64,000 bases of DNA from Paenibacillus aestuarii (GCF_027789125.1 NZ_JAQFVF010000020.1:62001-126000); one strand, 5' to 3'; positions 17,107 to 24,864 are shown, numbered from the stretch's first letter. Program-made: numbers and translations. The notes: generated by a model from the letters alone, not told the origin.

Positions 17107-17555
17107 ATCCTTCTGAATAAGCTGAGGGCGAAGATTAGGAAGTAGAACAGGATCAGCTTGTAACTGACAAAATAAATAAACTTCATGATTCCACTGTAAC
17201 TAATGATGGTCAGTGAAACCGTCAGCGCCTCGATGCCGACCAGAAACAGGATCGATCCGACATGTAAGGCCGCTCGCGCCGATGCGGATTGGGCAATTGG
17301 CCGCAGATTGATCATGATGGCGATAAAAATCGGGATGATCACGCTTTGAATCAATGAGAAGGACACATAATAGAGAGGGTTTCTCGACAGTTCAAAAAGG
17401 TGAGCGCCCTCGCCTAATAAATAGAATAAGTTCGTATTGATGAAATTGGCGACTAACCAAGTAAAGGCAAATTGTTGGCGGGGGAATTTGTCTTTGAGCG
17501 CGATGGTAATTCCTCCGAGGATCCAGCTTATGGATAGAAATAGCGATAGGACCAT
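17091..17555 (-). CDS. Small polytopic membrane protein, partner of CBO0543-type gene
   Basis: A 154-residue protein with four to five hydrophobic helices starting directly at the N-terminus. I do not recognise the family with confidence; the layout resembles the first gene of the 27.8 kb pair. AAGGTGAG precedes ATG 17555. Translation is probably coupled to the downstream CBO0543-type gene, which it overlaps by 16 bases. Four non-adjacent prolines and few charges suggest an integral membrane role rather than an enzyme. Confidence 0.7.
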   Translation of the reverse strand: MVLSLFLSISWILGGITIALKDKFPRQQFAFTWLVANFINTNLFYLLGEGAHLFELSRNPLYYVSFSLIQSVIIPIFIAIMINLRPIAQSASARAALHVGSILFLVGIEALTVSLTIISYSGIMKFIYFVSYKLILFYFLIFALSLFRRMCKPT

Positions 17556-17730
17556 AACGACCTCACCTTACTCCGATTTTCCATAGCATGGATAAAAAAC
17601 GAGCTTTTTATGAAAAGTTGAATAAATTGCCATAAATTTTCCGCTTTTCATATCCAACAACTAACAAATTTATGGTAATATTTACTTATTTATGGATGGT
17701 TATTGTGTTAGGGAGAGTGGGGTGAGAGCT

Positions 17731-18129
17731 GTGGAGATTTTCGGTGTTTTTTTTGTCTTTGTGATTGCGGGCATTTTTTTGTCTTTGATCAAACAGGCTT
17801 CAGGAACGGGCGGTGCCAAGTCAACGAATTTTTCCAATTCCCATTCAAATTCCAACATGCAGCACCAACATCATCTTCAACATCAGCAGCATCTTCAACA
17901 TCATGAGCAGATGATGGACAGTTCGTCTGGTTATATGCCTGATAGCGGTTCGGATAACAGCAGCAGTTACGATAGCAATAATGGTGGCGGCTATGATCAC
18001 GTAAGCGGCGATAGCGGTGGAACGAGCAGTTGGAGTGATAACGGCGGAAGCTATGGCGGCGGTTCAAGCGGCGGTTTCGATAGCGGAACCAGTGGCAGCG
18101 GCGATAGCGGATCGACGAATAATATGTAG
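17731..18129 (+). CDS. Small anchored protein with His/Gln-rich and Gly/Ser-rich tail
   Basis: A 132-residue low-complexity protein. One N-terminal membrane helix (IFGVFFVFVIAGIFLSLI) is followed by a Ser/Asn segment, a His/Gln-rich stretch (MQHQHHLQHQQHLQHH) and about 60 residues rich in Gly, Ser, Asp and Asn. I do not recognise it; the His cluster could bind metal, and the tail looks disordered. Start choice is uncertain: GTG 17731 (GGTGA 5 bases upstream), GTG 17722 and ATG 17692 are in frame. A terminator follows after 2 bases, supporting expression. Confidence 0.65.
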   Translation: MEIFGVFFVFVIAGIFLSLIKQASGTGGAKSTNFSNSHSNSNMQHQHHLQHQQHLQHHEQMMDSSSGYMPDSGSDNSSSYDSNNGGGYDHVSGDSGGTSSWSDNGGSYGGGSSGGFDSGTSGSGDSGSTNNM

Positions 18130-18131
18130 GG

Positions 18132-18154
18132 GGACCCTTAGGGGTTCTTTTTTT
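18132..18154 (+). terminator. Terminator, GGACCC-TTAG-GGGTTC
   Basis: 6-bp stem with a TTAG loop and seven T, directly after the low-complexity protein gene. An almost identical terminator is at 19322. Confidence 0.75.
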
Positions 18155-18156
18155 AT

Positions 18157-18187
18157 GAAAAAACACTCCTTCATTTCAAAAGGAGTG
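18157..18187 (-). terminator. Terminator of 46-residue microprotein gene
   Basis: On the minus strand CACTCCTT / AAGGAGTG, 8-bp perfect stem with an 8-base loop, then TTTTTT. It lies 12 bases past the small ORF stop and back to back with the plus-strand terminator. Confidence 0.8.
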
Positions 18188-18198
18188 CTTGCGGCTTC

Positions 18199-18339
18199 CT
18201 ATTCCATTTCCATTTGCTCTTCATCCGACTCCATGGAAGTCGAATTTTCTTTCACATACTCGCTCTGGTCGCTTCCCCAAACATAATCGTAATTCGTAAT
18301 GTCGGGCTGATAGTTGGCGCTGTTTTTTTGATTTTCCAT
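18199..18339 (-). CDS. 46-residue acidic microprotein
   Basis: ATG to TAG, 46 residues, starting MENQKNSANYQPDITNYDY and ending SDEEQMEME. It is strongly acidic, with no Cys and no membrane helix. An AGGAAGTG SD lies 8 bases before the ATG and a strong intrinsic terminator follows, so it looks like a complete monocistronic gene. I do not recognise it; small acidic proteins of this kind are common among spore or stress proteins, but nothing in the sequence proves that role. Confidence 0.65.
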   Translation of the reverse strand: MENQKNSANYQPDITNYDYVWGSDQSEYVKENSTSMESDEEQMEME

Positions 18340-18465
18340 TGATTCGCACTTCCTTTGCTTCATATATTTGAAAAAAGGCGCATGTTCCTTTTTCCTTCAA
18401 CATCCAATAGGCAACAGATTCACTTCGATGTACGATTAGTATGTTTGAAGAAGATCATGTTTATT

Positions 18466-18481
18466 CCTCCAACGTTGGAGG
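18466..18481. promoter_or_regulatory. Perfect 16-bp palindrome
   Basis: CCTCCAACGTTGGAGG, a perfect palindrome without a spacer, 33 bases upstream of the 48-residue ORF start. It could be an operator or an RNA stem; a flanking T run that would make it a terminator is absent. Confidence 0.5.
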
Positions 18482-18514
18482 GTTCGTGGATTTTGTTGGG
18501 TTGAGGTGAACAGG

Positions 18515-18661
18515 ATGGAATATCGGGTTAAGCATATGGAATCTGGGATTGAGAAATGGTTGCATCATTCGGAAATCAATGATATGGATTTCGATCGTGC
18601 TGGACGGATCGTTGTGTTTGATACCAACATGGAAGCCTATTGGTTGATCGATCAGGAATAA
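18515..18661 (+). CDS. 48-residue hypothetical protein
   Basis: ATG to TAA, 48 residues beginning MEYRVKHMESGIEKWLHHS and ending EAYWLIDQE. SD GAGGTG stands 8 bases upstream, and a good terminator begins 15 bases after the stop. The composition (alternating charged and aromatic residues, DRAGRIVVFDTN turn) suggests a small folded cytosolic protein. Unknown family. A perfect 16-bp palindrome precedes it. Confidence 0.65.
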   Translation: MEYRVKHMESGIEKWLHHSEINDMDFDRAGRIVVFDTNMEAYWLIDQE

Positions 18662-18676
18662 GGCGTGCCCCAAACC

Positions 18677-18700
18677 GCTCGAGGCGATCTCGGGCTTTTT
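18677..18700 (+). terminator. Terminator of 48-residue ORF
   Basis: GCTCGAG, loop GCGAT, CTCGGGC, then five T. 7-bp stem with one G-U pair. Confidence 0.8.
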
Positions 18701-18774
18701 GGCTGTATACGGCTATGAAAGCCATTTCTTTTATGTTAAAATATATGCTTAATTCGTTTCAGGCAGGTGTTTCC

Positions 18775-19082
18775 ATGGCCAAACAAGCATGGTATTCAAC
18801 AACTAAAAATAAGCTGCTTCTAGGCGCTGCATCCGTCGTGGCCATTGGCGTCCTACTCAGCGGCTGCATGAAACAAGCGGATGAACCCATGCCAAAGCTG
18901 ACGGGTATCATCCGGAAGTGGTAAAGGATACCTCGCCCGCCAAAGATGCGACGAGCGAAACAACCTTCAGCTATCCGAACTGCGCGGCCGTACGGGCTGC
19001 AGGGAAGGCACCGCTGCATCGTTGAGACCCCGGATACAGCAGTAGGTTAGACGGAGACCATGACGGCGTGGTCTGCGAATGA
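18775..19082 (+). pseudogene. Broken lipoprotein with excalibur domain
   Basis: The 5' part encodes a basic N-terminus, a hydrophobic core and the lipobox LLSGC (Cys at residue 26), then runs into a stop after 49 codons. In the +2 frame the sequence goes on as HPEVVKDTSPAKDATSETT and then a clear excalibur calcium-binding domain: YPNCAAVRAAGKAPLHR, a TGA, then DPGYSSRLDGDHDGVVCE and a stop. The TGA stands where the family has Gly (GDPGY), so a single GGA to TGA change explains it. One frameshift (near 18880-18900) plus one nonsense codon disable a gene that would have made a secreted, calcium-binding lipoprotein of about 100 residues. Confidence 0.8.
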
Positions 19083-19321
19083 ATTTACAATTCTTTTACA
19101 TATTATTTTGAAAAACGGACATGCTATATATCGACGGAGAAACAGAGAGGTGTCGTGTCGTAGACAATTACACCAGGGAAGATGTCGTTGATTCCATATA
19201 GAAGCGAGGAGATGTGCCAAAGAGTCATTAATGTAGTCCTGTACTGCAATAATGTGATGAGGTAGAGACCGAGCCGAGTAAGGATCAAGCTCAAGTACCA
19301 ACAAATCTATTCTCCGTCGAG

Positions 19322-19346
19322 AGGACCCTTAGGGGTCCTTTTTTTT
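19322..19346 (+). terminator. Terminator, near-copy of the one at 18132
   Basis: AGGACCC, TTAG loop, GGGTCCT and eight T. The same stem-loop core and T tract as at 18132-18154. Confidence 0.8.
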
Positions 19347-19355
19347 ATGTAAAAG

Positions 19356-19390
19356 AACCGACATCCTGTAGGGCCGGATGCCGGTTTTTT
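19356..19390 (-). terminator. Terminator of KimA-like gene
   Basis: 11-bp stem (AACCGACATCC / GGATGCCGGTT, one G-U) with T runs on both sides, so it can work in both directions; it ends 2 bases from the stop codon of the minus-strand transporter. Confidence 0.75.
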
Positions 19391-19391
19391 G

Positions 19392-21305
19392 TTATTTTGT
19401 AAGTCGGTAGGGCACGGTTGTAATAATGACATTTTTATTTCGAAAAAACCAAGCGCGAAGCAGCAGCGCGTTCTGGTTATGCAAAATATTGTGCCACCAC
19501 TTTTTGGGAATAAACTGCGGGACCACAAGGTGAATATGGTCAGGCGCCCCGCCTTCCCATTTCTCTAACGTTTGAATGAAACGTGTTATGGGTTCGAGAA
19601 TAGAGCGATAGGAGCTGCGGAGGACAACCAAGCGGCACGGGTTTCCCCAATCCTCCCATTTTTGCTCCATCTTATCAATGGATTCATCGTCGAAACCGAC
19701 GTAGACGGCGATTGTTTCATTACTGAAACTTTTCGCAAAAGACATCGTGTTGTTGACTACCCGATGAACGCCGGAAATGAGAACAATCGTAATGATGCGA
19801 TGGGCGACAGGACGCGTTTCCTTGGGGTCTATCTTTAATTCAGAGGCTACTTGCGTATAATGCCGCTTAATCATGAGCGATAAAACAATAATCAAAGGCA
19901 GCACGATTAAGACAACCCACGCGCCGTCAACGAATTTGGTAAAGGCAAAAATGACGGCAACTAACGCGGTGATGATCGAACCGATCAGGTTGATTACGAA
20001 TTTTACACGCCACTTGGTACCCTTCACTCTGCGCCAGCGGCGCAACAGTCCGATCTGCGCTACGGTGAATGAAAGAAATACGCCAATCGCATACAGCGGG
20101 ATGAGCGCGTTCGTATGAGCGCGGAACGCGATAATCAGCAGGATCGCTAACCCGGCTAATACGAAGATACCGTTCGAGTAGCCTAATCGATCTCCTCGAT
20201 TCGTCAGCGCCCGCGGCAAGAAACCGTCAGCGGCAACGATTGCAGCCAGTTGGGAAAAACCGGTAAATGTCGAGTTCGCAGCTAATATTAAGACGATAAA
20301 CGTTGACCAAATGAGGATTTGGTACAGCAAACCATGCCCATAATAGACTTCGGCTAATTGAGATAACATCGTATTATGGGGGTCCGGCGTAATCCCTTGG
20401 ATGTAGAGATGATAAGCAAAGCCAAATAAAGTAATGGCTGTGATAACGCCAAGGGCGATATACGTCTTGATGGCGCTTTTTTGCTGCGGTTCACGAAAGA
20501 CAGGCACGGCATTGGAGATCGTTTCGATCCCCGTTAAAGCTGAGCAGGCGGAACTGAATGCTTTTAAAATGAGCAGCGTCGACAGCCCTTGCGGTACGGT
20601 TCCGATAGGAGGCGTGCTCGCTTGCGTAAAGCCATGACGGAATTCAAAGAGAAAGCCGGCGGCGATCAATAAAAGCATGCATCCCATAAAGACGAATGTC
20701 GGCCAGGCAAATACTTTCGCCGATTCCGCAATGCCACGTAAATTAATCACCACCAGCAAGCAAACGCAGACAATGGCGATGATCGTTTCAAATGGCGCCA
20801 CCACGGGATAGGCGGAGGAAACCGCTTCTACCGCTGCTGAGACAGAGACGGCCACGGTAAGGACATAGTCGACCAGCAAGGAGCTGGAAGCTAATAAAGA
20901 AGGGAAGGGCTTCTTGAAATTATCTTTGGCAATGGCATAAGCGCCGCCGCCGCTCGGGTAGGCGATGACTCCCATGATGTAAGAGACGATGAGAATCGCC
21001 AGCAATAGGATCGTTGAGACGGTGATGGGCAAAATGAACCATTTCGCAGAAGCGCCTAAACCGGCAAGCTCGGTCATGCCCGCTTCAGGACCATATGCAA
21101 CAGACGAATAAAGGTCCGCTGATAAAATGGGTAGGGCAATCAGCCAGAAGAGTTTGGTATGCTGCGCATGAAGCTCTTTGGTCCGTAAAGGCCGACCGAT
21201 GAAGATTCTTTTTACATTGGTAAAGTTCGAAAACGAATACCCGATGGCAACTACAGCGAGCAAAATAAACACAATTTCTAGCCAAAACACATGAAGATGA
21301 TGCAT
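19392..21305 (-). CDS. APC-superfamily permease, KimA-like potassium importer
   Basis: A 637-residue protein with about 12 membrane helices and a cytoplasmic C-terminal domain (about 480-637). The IFIGRPLRTKEL start of the conserved part, LSADLYSSVAYGPE in TM1 and YPSGGGAYAIAKDNF in TM3-4 match the KimA (YdaO)/KUP-like branch, and the tail (SGVHRVVNNTMSFAK, YRSILEPITRFI) matches the KimA C-terminal domain. B. subtilis KimA imports potassium with protons and is inhibited by c-di-AMP. ATG 21305 has AAAGGAG 10 bases upstream; an ORF start at 21404 adds 33 unlikely codons. Divergent from a broken TrkH/KtrB gene, so potassium uptake is the shared theme. Confidence 0.82.
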   Translation of the reverse strand: MHHLHVFWLEIVFILLAVVAIGYSFSNFTNVKRIFIGRPLRTKELHAQHTKLFWLIALPILSADLYSSVAYGPEAGMTELAGLGASAKWFILPITVSTILLLAILIVSYIMGVIAYPSGGGAYAIAKDNFKKPFPSLLASSSLLVDYVLTVAVSVSAAVEAVSSAYPVVAPFETIIAIVCVCLLVVINLRGIAESAKVFAWPTFVFMGCMLLLIAAGFLFEFRHGFTQASTPPIGTVPQGLSTLLILKAFSSACSALTGIETISNAVPVFREPQQKSAIKTYIALGVITAITLFGFAYHLYIQGITPDPHNTMLSQLAEVYYGHGLLYQILIWSTFIVLILAANSTFTGFSQLAAIVAADGFLPRALTNRGDRLGYSNGIFVLAGLAILLIIAFRAHTNALIPLYAIGVFLSFTVAQIGLLRRWRRVKGTKWRVKFVINLIGSIITALVAVIFAFTKFVDGAWVVLIVLPLIIVLSLMIKRHYTQVASELKIDPKETRPVAHRIITIVLISGVHRVVNNTMSFAKSFSNETIAVYVGFDDESIDKMEQKWEDWGNPCRLVVLRSSYRSILEPITRFIQTLEKWEGGAPDHIHLVVPQFIPKKWWHNILHNQNALLLRAWFFRNKNVIITTVPYRLTK

Positions 21306-21442
21306 GGATGTGGGGCTCCTTTCGCAGCGGATACCATCTATTGTTTTCTTTGGAAGGGAATTTGATGCGAATATAAGGGGACAATGGAAGTAAACATCTT
21401 GCACTTACATCTTGCAGCGCAAATGGCTTTAGGAGGGGGAGC

Positions 21443-22442
21443 ATGCTTTCCAAACGGAGCGCATTATGGACTTGGATCGAGCAGCGTTCACCGGCTCAAG
21501 TGATTACGGGGTATTATTTTTTGGCGATGGTCTTATCCGTCCTATACGACTTGGCAAGAGGCTTTCCTTCAAGGCTTATTCGCCTCGGTCAGTGCAACGA
21601 CGAACGCCGGTATGGACATAACCGGGCAGTCCTTAATCCCGTACGCTAACGATTACTTTGTGCAGTTGCTCACCATCGTGCTTATCATTTTTGGCGCGAT
21701 CGGTTTTCCTGTATTAATAGAAGGAAAAGCGTTTCTCTCCCATCTGCGAATGAGGACGGTCCATACGTTTCGATTTTCGCTATTTACCAAAATCACGACA
21801 ATTACCTATGGGTTGCTGCTTGTAATCGGCACAATCCTAATGCTGCTGTTTGAGAATGAGCGGTATTTGCAAGGCATGTCCTGGCATGAACGCTTTTTCT
21901 ATGCCCTGTTCCAGACTGCGACCACCAGAAGTGCGGGACTCACGACATTGGATATTAACCATCTAGCGATTCCGACGCTGCTCCTAATGAGTATCTTTAT
22001 GTTTATTGGCGGATCTCCCAACTCTGTGGGCGGAGGCATTCGGACGACGACGTTTGCCATCAATCTGCTGTTTATGTATCAATACGCCAGAGGCTACCGC
22101 TCCATTAAAATCTTTCGCCGCGAGCTGCATCCGGATGATATTCTGAAATCGCTGGCGATCACACTGCTTGCCACGATGCTGTGCGTCATATCCATCGTTG
22201 CTATAAGCATGTGCAACCAAGGGCTGCCGCTGATCGCCATCATTCTCGAAGTATGCTCGGCATTTGGGACGGTTGGCTTATCCACAGGCATTACGCCGGA
22301 CATTGGCATATTCTCGCAATGCTTGCTCATGGTGCTCATGTTCCTAGGAAGAATCGGATTAACGACTTGCTTCTTCTTTCTGCGAGGCAATCAAGAGGAT
22401 GTCAACTACCATTATCCCGTTGAACGGATTATGACAGGGTAA
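21443..22442 (+). pseudogene. TrkH/KtrB-type potassium transporter, frameshifted
   Basis: Starts well (AGGAGGGGG SD, ATG 21443) with a normal KtrB N-terminus including ITGYYFLAMVLSVL, then loses frame near 21541. From 21543 the +1 frame continues YTTWQEAFLQGLFASV, SATTNAGM, and from there to the end it is an intact TrkH/KtrB: filter regions around TTRSAGL, GGSPNSVGGGI and SAFGTVGLSTG, and the usual end YPVERIMTG. About 15 residues between VLSVL and YTTWQ are also missing compared with the family. ATG 21612 could restart a 276-residue protein, but it would lack the first helices and half of the first pore loop. Mutation or sequencing error cannot be told apart here. Confidence 0.8.
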
Positions 22443-22450
22443 AGATGCGA

Positions 22451-22483
22451 AAGCCCCGTGGATACTATAGATCCATGGGGCTT
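22451..22483. terminator. Bidirectional hairpin between ktrB-like and NlpC pseudogenes
   Basis: 13-bp stem AAGCCCCGTGGAT / ATCCATGGGGCTT with one G-U pair and a 7-base loop. T tracts are short on both sides. Confidence 0.6.
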
Positions 22484-22491
22484 CAATCATT

Positions 22492-23010
22492 CTATTGCAT
22501 ACGTCGTGCCGTCAAGTAATGGCTTGTCCAGTAAGAACTGTTCATATCCGAGATGACGACACCTTGGTTAGGCAAATTGTTGATGAACTGGCCGTTCCCC
22601 GCATAGATGCCGACGTGATTAATTGACGATTTTGGAACCTACATCCGTTGACGTTGTTGGATTCGGGGCAGGTGCTGGTGTTGGGGCTGCTGCCGGTGCA
22701 GGTGTTGGAACAGGCTCGGGTGCAGCCGTGTCGCCCTGAATTGTCACGTAGCTGCGTGAAACATAGCCAGTCTTTCCGTTATAGTCGACTAATACCCAAT
22801 AGTTGTTCGCTGATTGTATCGGAAGGACGGTGCCTGCACTAATCAGTCCATATACTTTGGCGCTCGTGTTGGCGTCGGCACGAAAATTGACCGACTTATT
22901 CACTGTAGCTGTTGCTATGGCAGCAGCTGATGCAGGAACAGCTTGGGATAATAGCATGGAGAGACCGCAAATACGGCGCCAACGAAACAAATAGTTTGCT
23001 TTTTGAATGA
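22492..23010 (-). pseudogene. Decayed SH3b-NlpC/P60 cell-wall hydrolase
   Basis: On the minus strand an SH3b domain (NKSVNFRADANTSAKVYG ... GKTGYVSRSYV) and a Pro/Ala linker end in the frame GSKIVN-stop. One frame over, at the same point, NHVGIYAGNGQFINN, GVVISDMNSSYW and a stop follow: the last 43 residues of an NlpC/P60 domain. The catalytic Cys half is gone, so about 70 codons were deleted with a frame change. The signal peptide is also split: KKQTICFVGAVFAVS is in one frame and MLLSQAVPASAAA in another, with no ATG in the first. An AGGAG remains at 23017-23021. Related to the intact gene at 11188. Confidence 0.82.
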
Positions 23011-23027
23011 ATTCGGCTCCTAATGTT

Positions 23028-23246
23028 TTATTTAATAGCTACTAGATGAAACCGGCATAGAGCGCAGTTGGAATCGTCGTGAGCAATTTTGCTATGATCG
23101 TGATAGTAATTGAGCGGCCTCCACTCCCTACATTGTGTGCAGCGTTTCTCTAAAACCTTCGTGCCGCCAATCTGAGTCGCTCTCAGTTTGATATAATCCG
23201 CATTGGAGTTTCTAATTTCTTCCATCAGTTTATACAGCAATGCCAT
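23028..23246 (-). CDS. Four-cysteine miniprotein, copy 1
   Basis: 72 residues with CxxC (CTQC), 24 residues, CxxC (CALC): a likely zinc finger. The N-terminus MALLYKLMEEI is amphipathic helix-like. About two thirds identical to the 72-residue protein at 25273; shared blocks are LEKRC, EWRPLNYYH and SNCALCR. ATG 23246 is 5-6 bases after GAGGTG; a GTG 9 bases earlier lies within the SD. The upstream element at 23290-23320 is also shared. Function unknown; a nucleic-acid-binding or adaptor role is possible but unproven. Confidence 0.75.
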   Translation of the reverse strand: MALLYKLMEEIRNSNADYIKLRATQIGGTKVLEKRCTQCREWRPLNYYHDHSKIAHDDSNCALCRFHLVAIK

Positions 23247-23289
23247 GATGTCCACCTCGTAGTTGTTGTTGTATTGTTCTGTCTGTAAT

Positions 23290-23320
23290 GCATTCTAATG
23301 AATAAATGTTACAAAAGTTT
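23290..23320 (-). promoter_or_regulatory. Conserved 31-bp upstream element, copy 1
   Basis: Read on the minus strand it contains AAACTTT, a 16-bp block TTATTCATTAGAATGC identical to copy 2, and only three mismatches in 31 positions. AAACTT and TAGAAT are 17 bp apart, so it can be read as a -35/-10 pair, 44 bases before the miniprotein start. Confidence 0.6.
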
Positions 23321-23615
23321 TACTAAATGATGATGTGACCACTCCACTTTTATCCAACTAGAACTTCGAGAAAATTTATATAAATAACAAGCAGATTTGA
23401 TAGAATCCCCATGCAAAATGAGATCGCTACGCAATACGTTGTGCCATTGAAAGCCCTCACCGCCTTAATTTGGCTGGAGAGGGCTATATTTGCTTTCTAT
23501 GGGCCTCATAGAAGTCATAGAACGAAATCTGGACGATCTGTTGTCGCGTATGATGGCATATTTTTTTGAATGAAAATTGCACTTTATTGGAAATAGTGAT
23601 ACCGAGGTGAAAGAA
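23321..23615. other. Intergenic region with one hairpin
   Basis: About 295 bp. It holds a hairpin at 23452-23485 (AGCCCTC / GAGGGCT arms, extra inner pairs) resembling the terminator at 25682, but no T run follows closely. A 52-codon plus-strand frame from 23421 has no SD and I do not call it. The end holds the promoter and SD (GAGGTGA) of the next gene. Confidence 0.45.
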
Positions 23616-24428
23616 GTGGATAATTTCAGAAATCAATTTCTGAGTAAGCGGTATAAAGCGCATGTCAGCTGGTTAGGAACGACGCAGCTCCATAAAAGGA
23701 ATCCTTTGACCATCGCCGCTTGGTCGATGGCCTTTCCTGGCTTCGGACATCTGCTTCTGAGCAAATATTTCCGTGGATACGCCTTGATCTTATGGGAAAT
23801 TTTCATTAATCAGCAAATTCATCTCAATTTGGCTATCGTCAATACGTTAAACGGGCAATTTCAGGCGGCCAAAGATGTGATCGATCCCAGGTTCATGTCC
23901 CTCTACATTCCTGTCTATTTGTTCGCGATATGGGACAGTTACCGGACAGCCGTGGATTTGAACAAAATATATGTCTTAGCCGAAAGGGAAAACAGCCCTT
24001 ATAACGAGTTTAGCATCAGCTCTCTAGAGATTAACTATCTGGATAAACGAAAGCCATGGCTTTCGTTTATCTGGTCGTTAGGGGTACCGAGTCTGGGTCA
24101 ATTGTACTTGCATCGCATCATTTTGGCTAGTTTCATTTTAGTGAGCACCATCTTCATCGTGAGTTATTCAAATCTAATTCTTGCCATACATCTCCTCATC
24201 TTGGGGAAAGTGAAGGAATCTTCGGGCGTGCTGAATATGCAGTGGCTGCTCTACTTTCCATCCCTGTATTTCTTTATCATTTATGATGCGTATACGAACA
24301 CTGTGGAAAATAATAAATTGTTTGATAATAATCAAAAAAATTTTCTCATCCAAAAATATCAGCCGCCCGGTACGGTGATTACACTCGGAAAAGAGGTGGA
24401 ATTACATGCAAATCTTCGCGACATTTGA
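23616..24428 (+). CDS. Polytopic membrane protein with two TM2-like halves
   Basis: A 270-residue protein with about six membrane helices. Two internal repeats are visible: FPGFGHLLLSKYFRGYALI and, about 115 residues later, VPSLGQLYLHRIILASFIL, each like the TM2 motif (Pro-Gly-x-Gly, Tyr, Arg/Lys-Gly). Function unknown. GTG 23616 has AGGTGA 4-5 bases upstream; a TTG at 23577 is in frame but lacks an SD. It overlaps the next gene by 23 bases, so the two products are probably made together. Confidence 0.75.
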   Translation: MDNFRNQFLSKRYKAHVSWLGTTQLHKRNPLTIAAWSMAFPGFGHLLLSKYFRGYALILWEIFINQQIHLNLAIVNTLNGQFQAAKDVIDPRFMSLYIPVYLFAIWDSYRTAVDLNKIYVLAERENSPYNEFSISSLEINYLDKRKPWLSFIWSLGVPSLGQLYLHRIILASFILVSTIFIVSYSNLILAIHLLILGKVKESSGVLNMQWLLYFPSLYFFIIYDAYTNTVENNKLFDNNQKNFLIQKYQPPGTVITLGKEVELHANLRDI

Positions 24429-24864
24429 GTACTCATCGCTGCTCGAAATTGCCATCACTGAGCTTGAAGGAAAGGGCGTCAAGCAAATTTATGCTGTTCC
24501 GCTGGATCTCCGTAAAAAAGAGCCCAGACTGTTAGACAGCATCCATCGTGCTGATGGGCTGTCATTTATTGATAAAGGCATGATTTTAGCGTTTGTCTTC
24601 GCCACGATAGGCGCGAGCAAAGGGTTTGTGTGGGAATGGGGACCTGTGATTTGGGGACTTATTGGCGCGGGATTTGGCTTCGTGATCGGGGTGCTCATCA
24701 ACTGGATCATTTATTTGTTCAAACGCCATAAGAACGAATCGGAGATTCGAAAAGGCAAAAAAGGGGACGTCATCCTTGTTGTCACATGCGATGATCACCA
24801 AACGGACGTTGTAGAGGATATTTTATGGGATCACAAAGCGCTTGGACTCGCTAGAACGAAGTAA
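24406..24864 (+). CDS. Two-helix membrane protein of unknown function
   Basis: A 152-residue protein. The first 55 residues are a small soluble alpha/beta region (MQIFATFEYSSLLEIAITEL ... AVPLDL), then two helices (about 58-77 and 80-108), then a cytoplasmic tail with DVILVVTCDDHQ. The arrangement resembles stress-type proteins with a glycine-rich helix pair, but I cannot name the family. SD GAGGTGG upstream of ATG 24406. It starts inside the TM2-like gene. Confidence 0.7.
   Translation: MQIFATFEYSSLLEIAITELEGKGVKQIYAVPLDLRKKEPRLLDSIHRADGLSFIDKGMILAFVFATIGASKGFVWEWGPVIWGLIGAGFGFVIGVLINWIIYLFKRHKNESEIRKGKKGDVILVVTCDDHQTDVVEDILWDHKALGLARTK

Larger units (their letters stand above)
19083..19391. 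other. Intergenic region with two terminators
   Basis: 309 bp. No ORF with an SD is visible. The first 230 bases may be the worn-out 3' flank of the excalibur pseudogene; the rest is two terminators at 19322-19346 and 19356-19390. Confidence 0.5.

Noticed and set aside
21306..21442. c-di-AMP (ydaO-type) riboswitch before the KimA-like gene
   Set aside because: The gap is only 137 bp and I cannot see the conserved riboswitch blocks; a covariance search would decide.
23421..23579. 52-codon plus-strand frame
   Set aside because: No SD and it reads through a hairpin; not supported.
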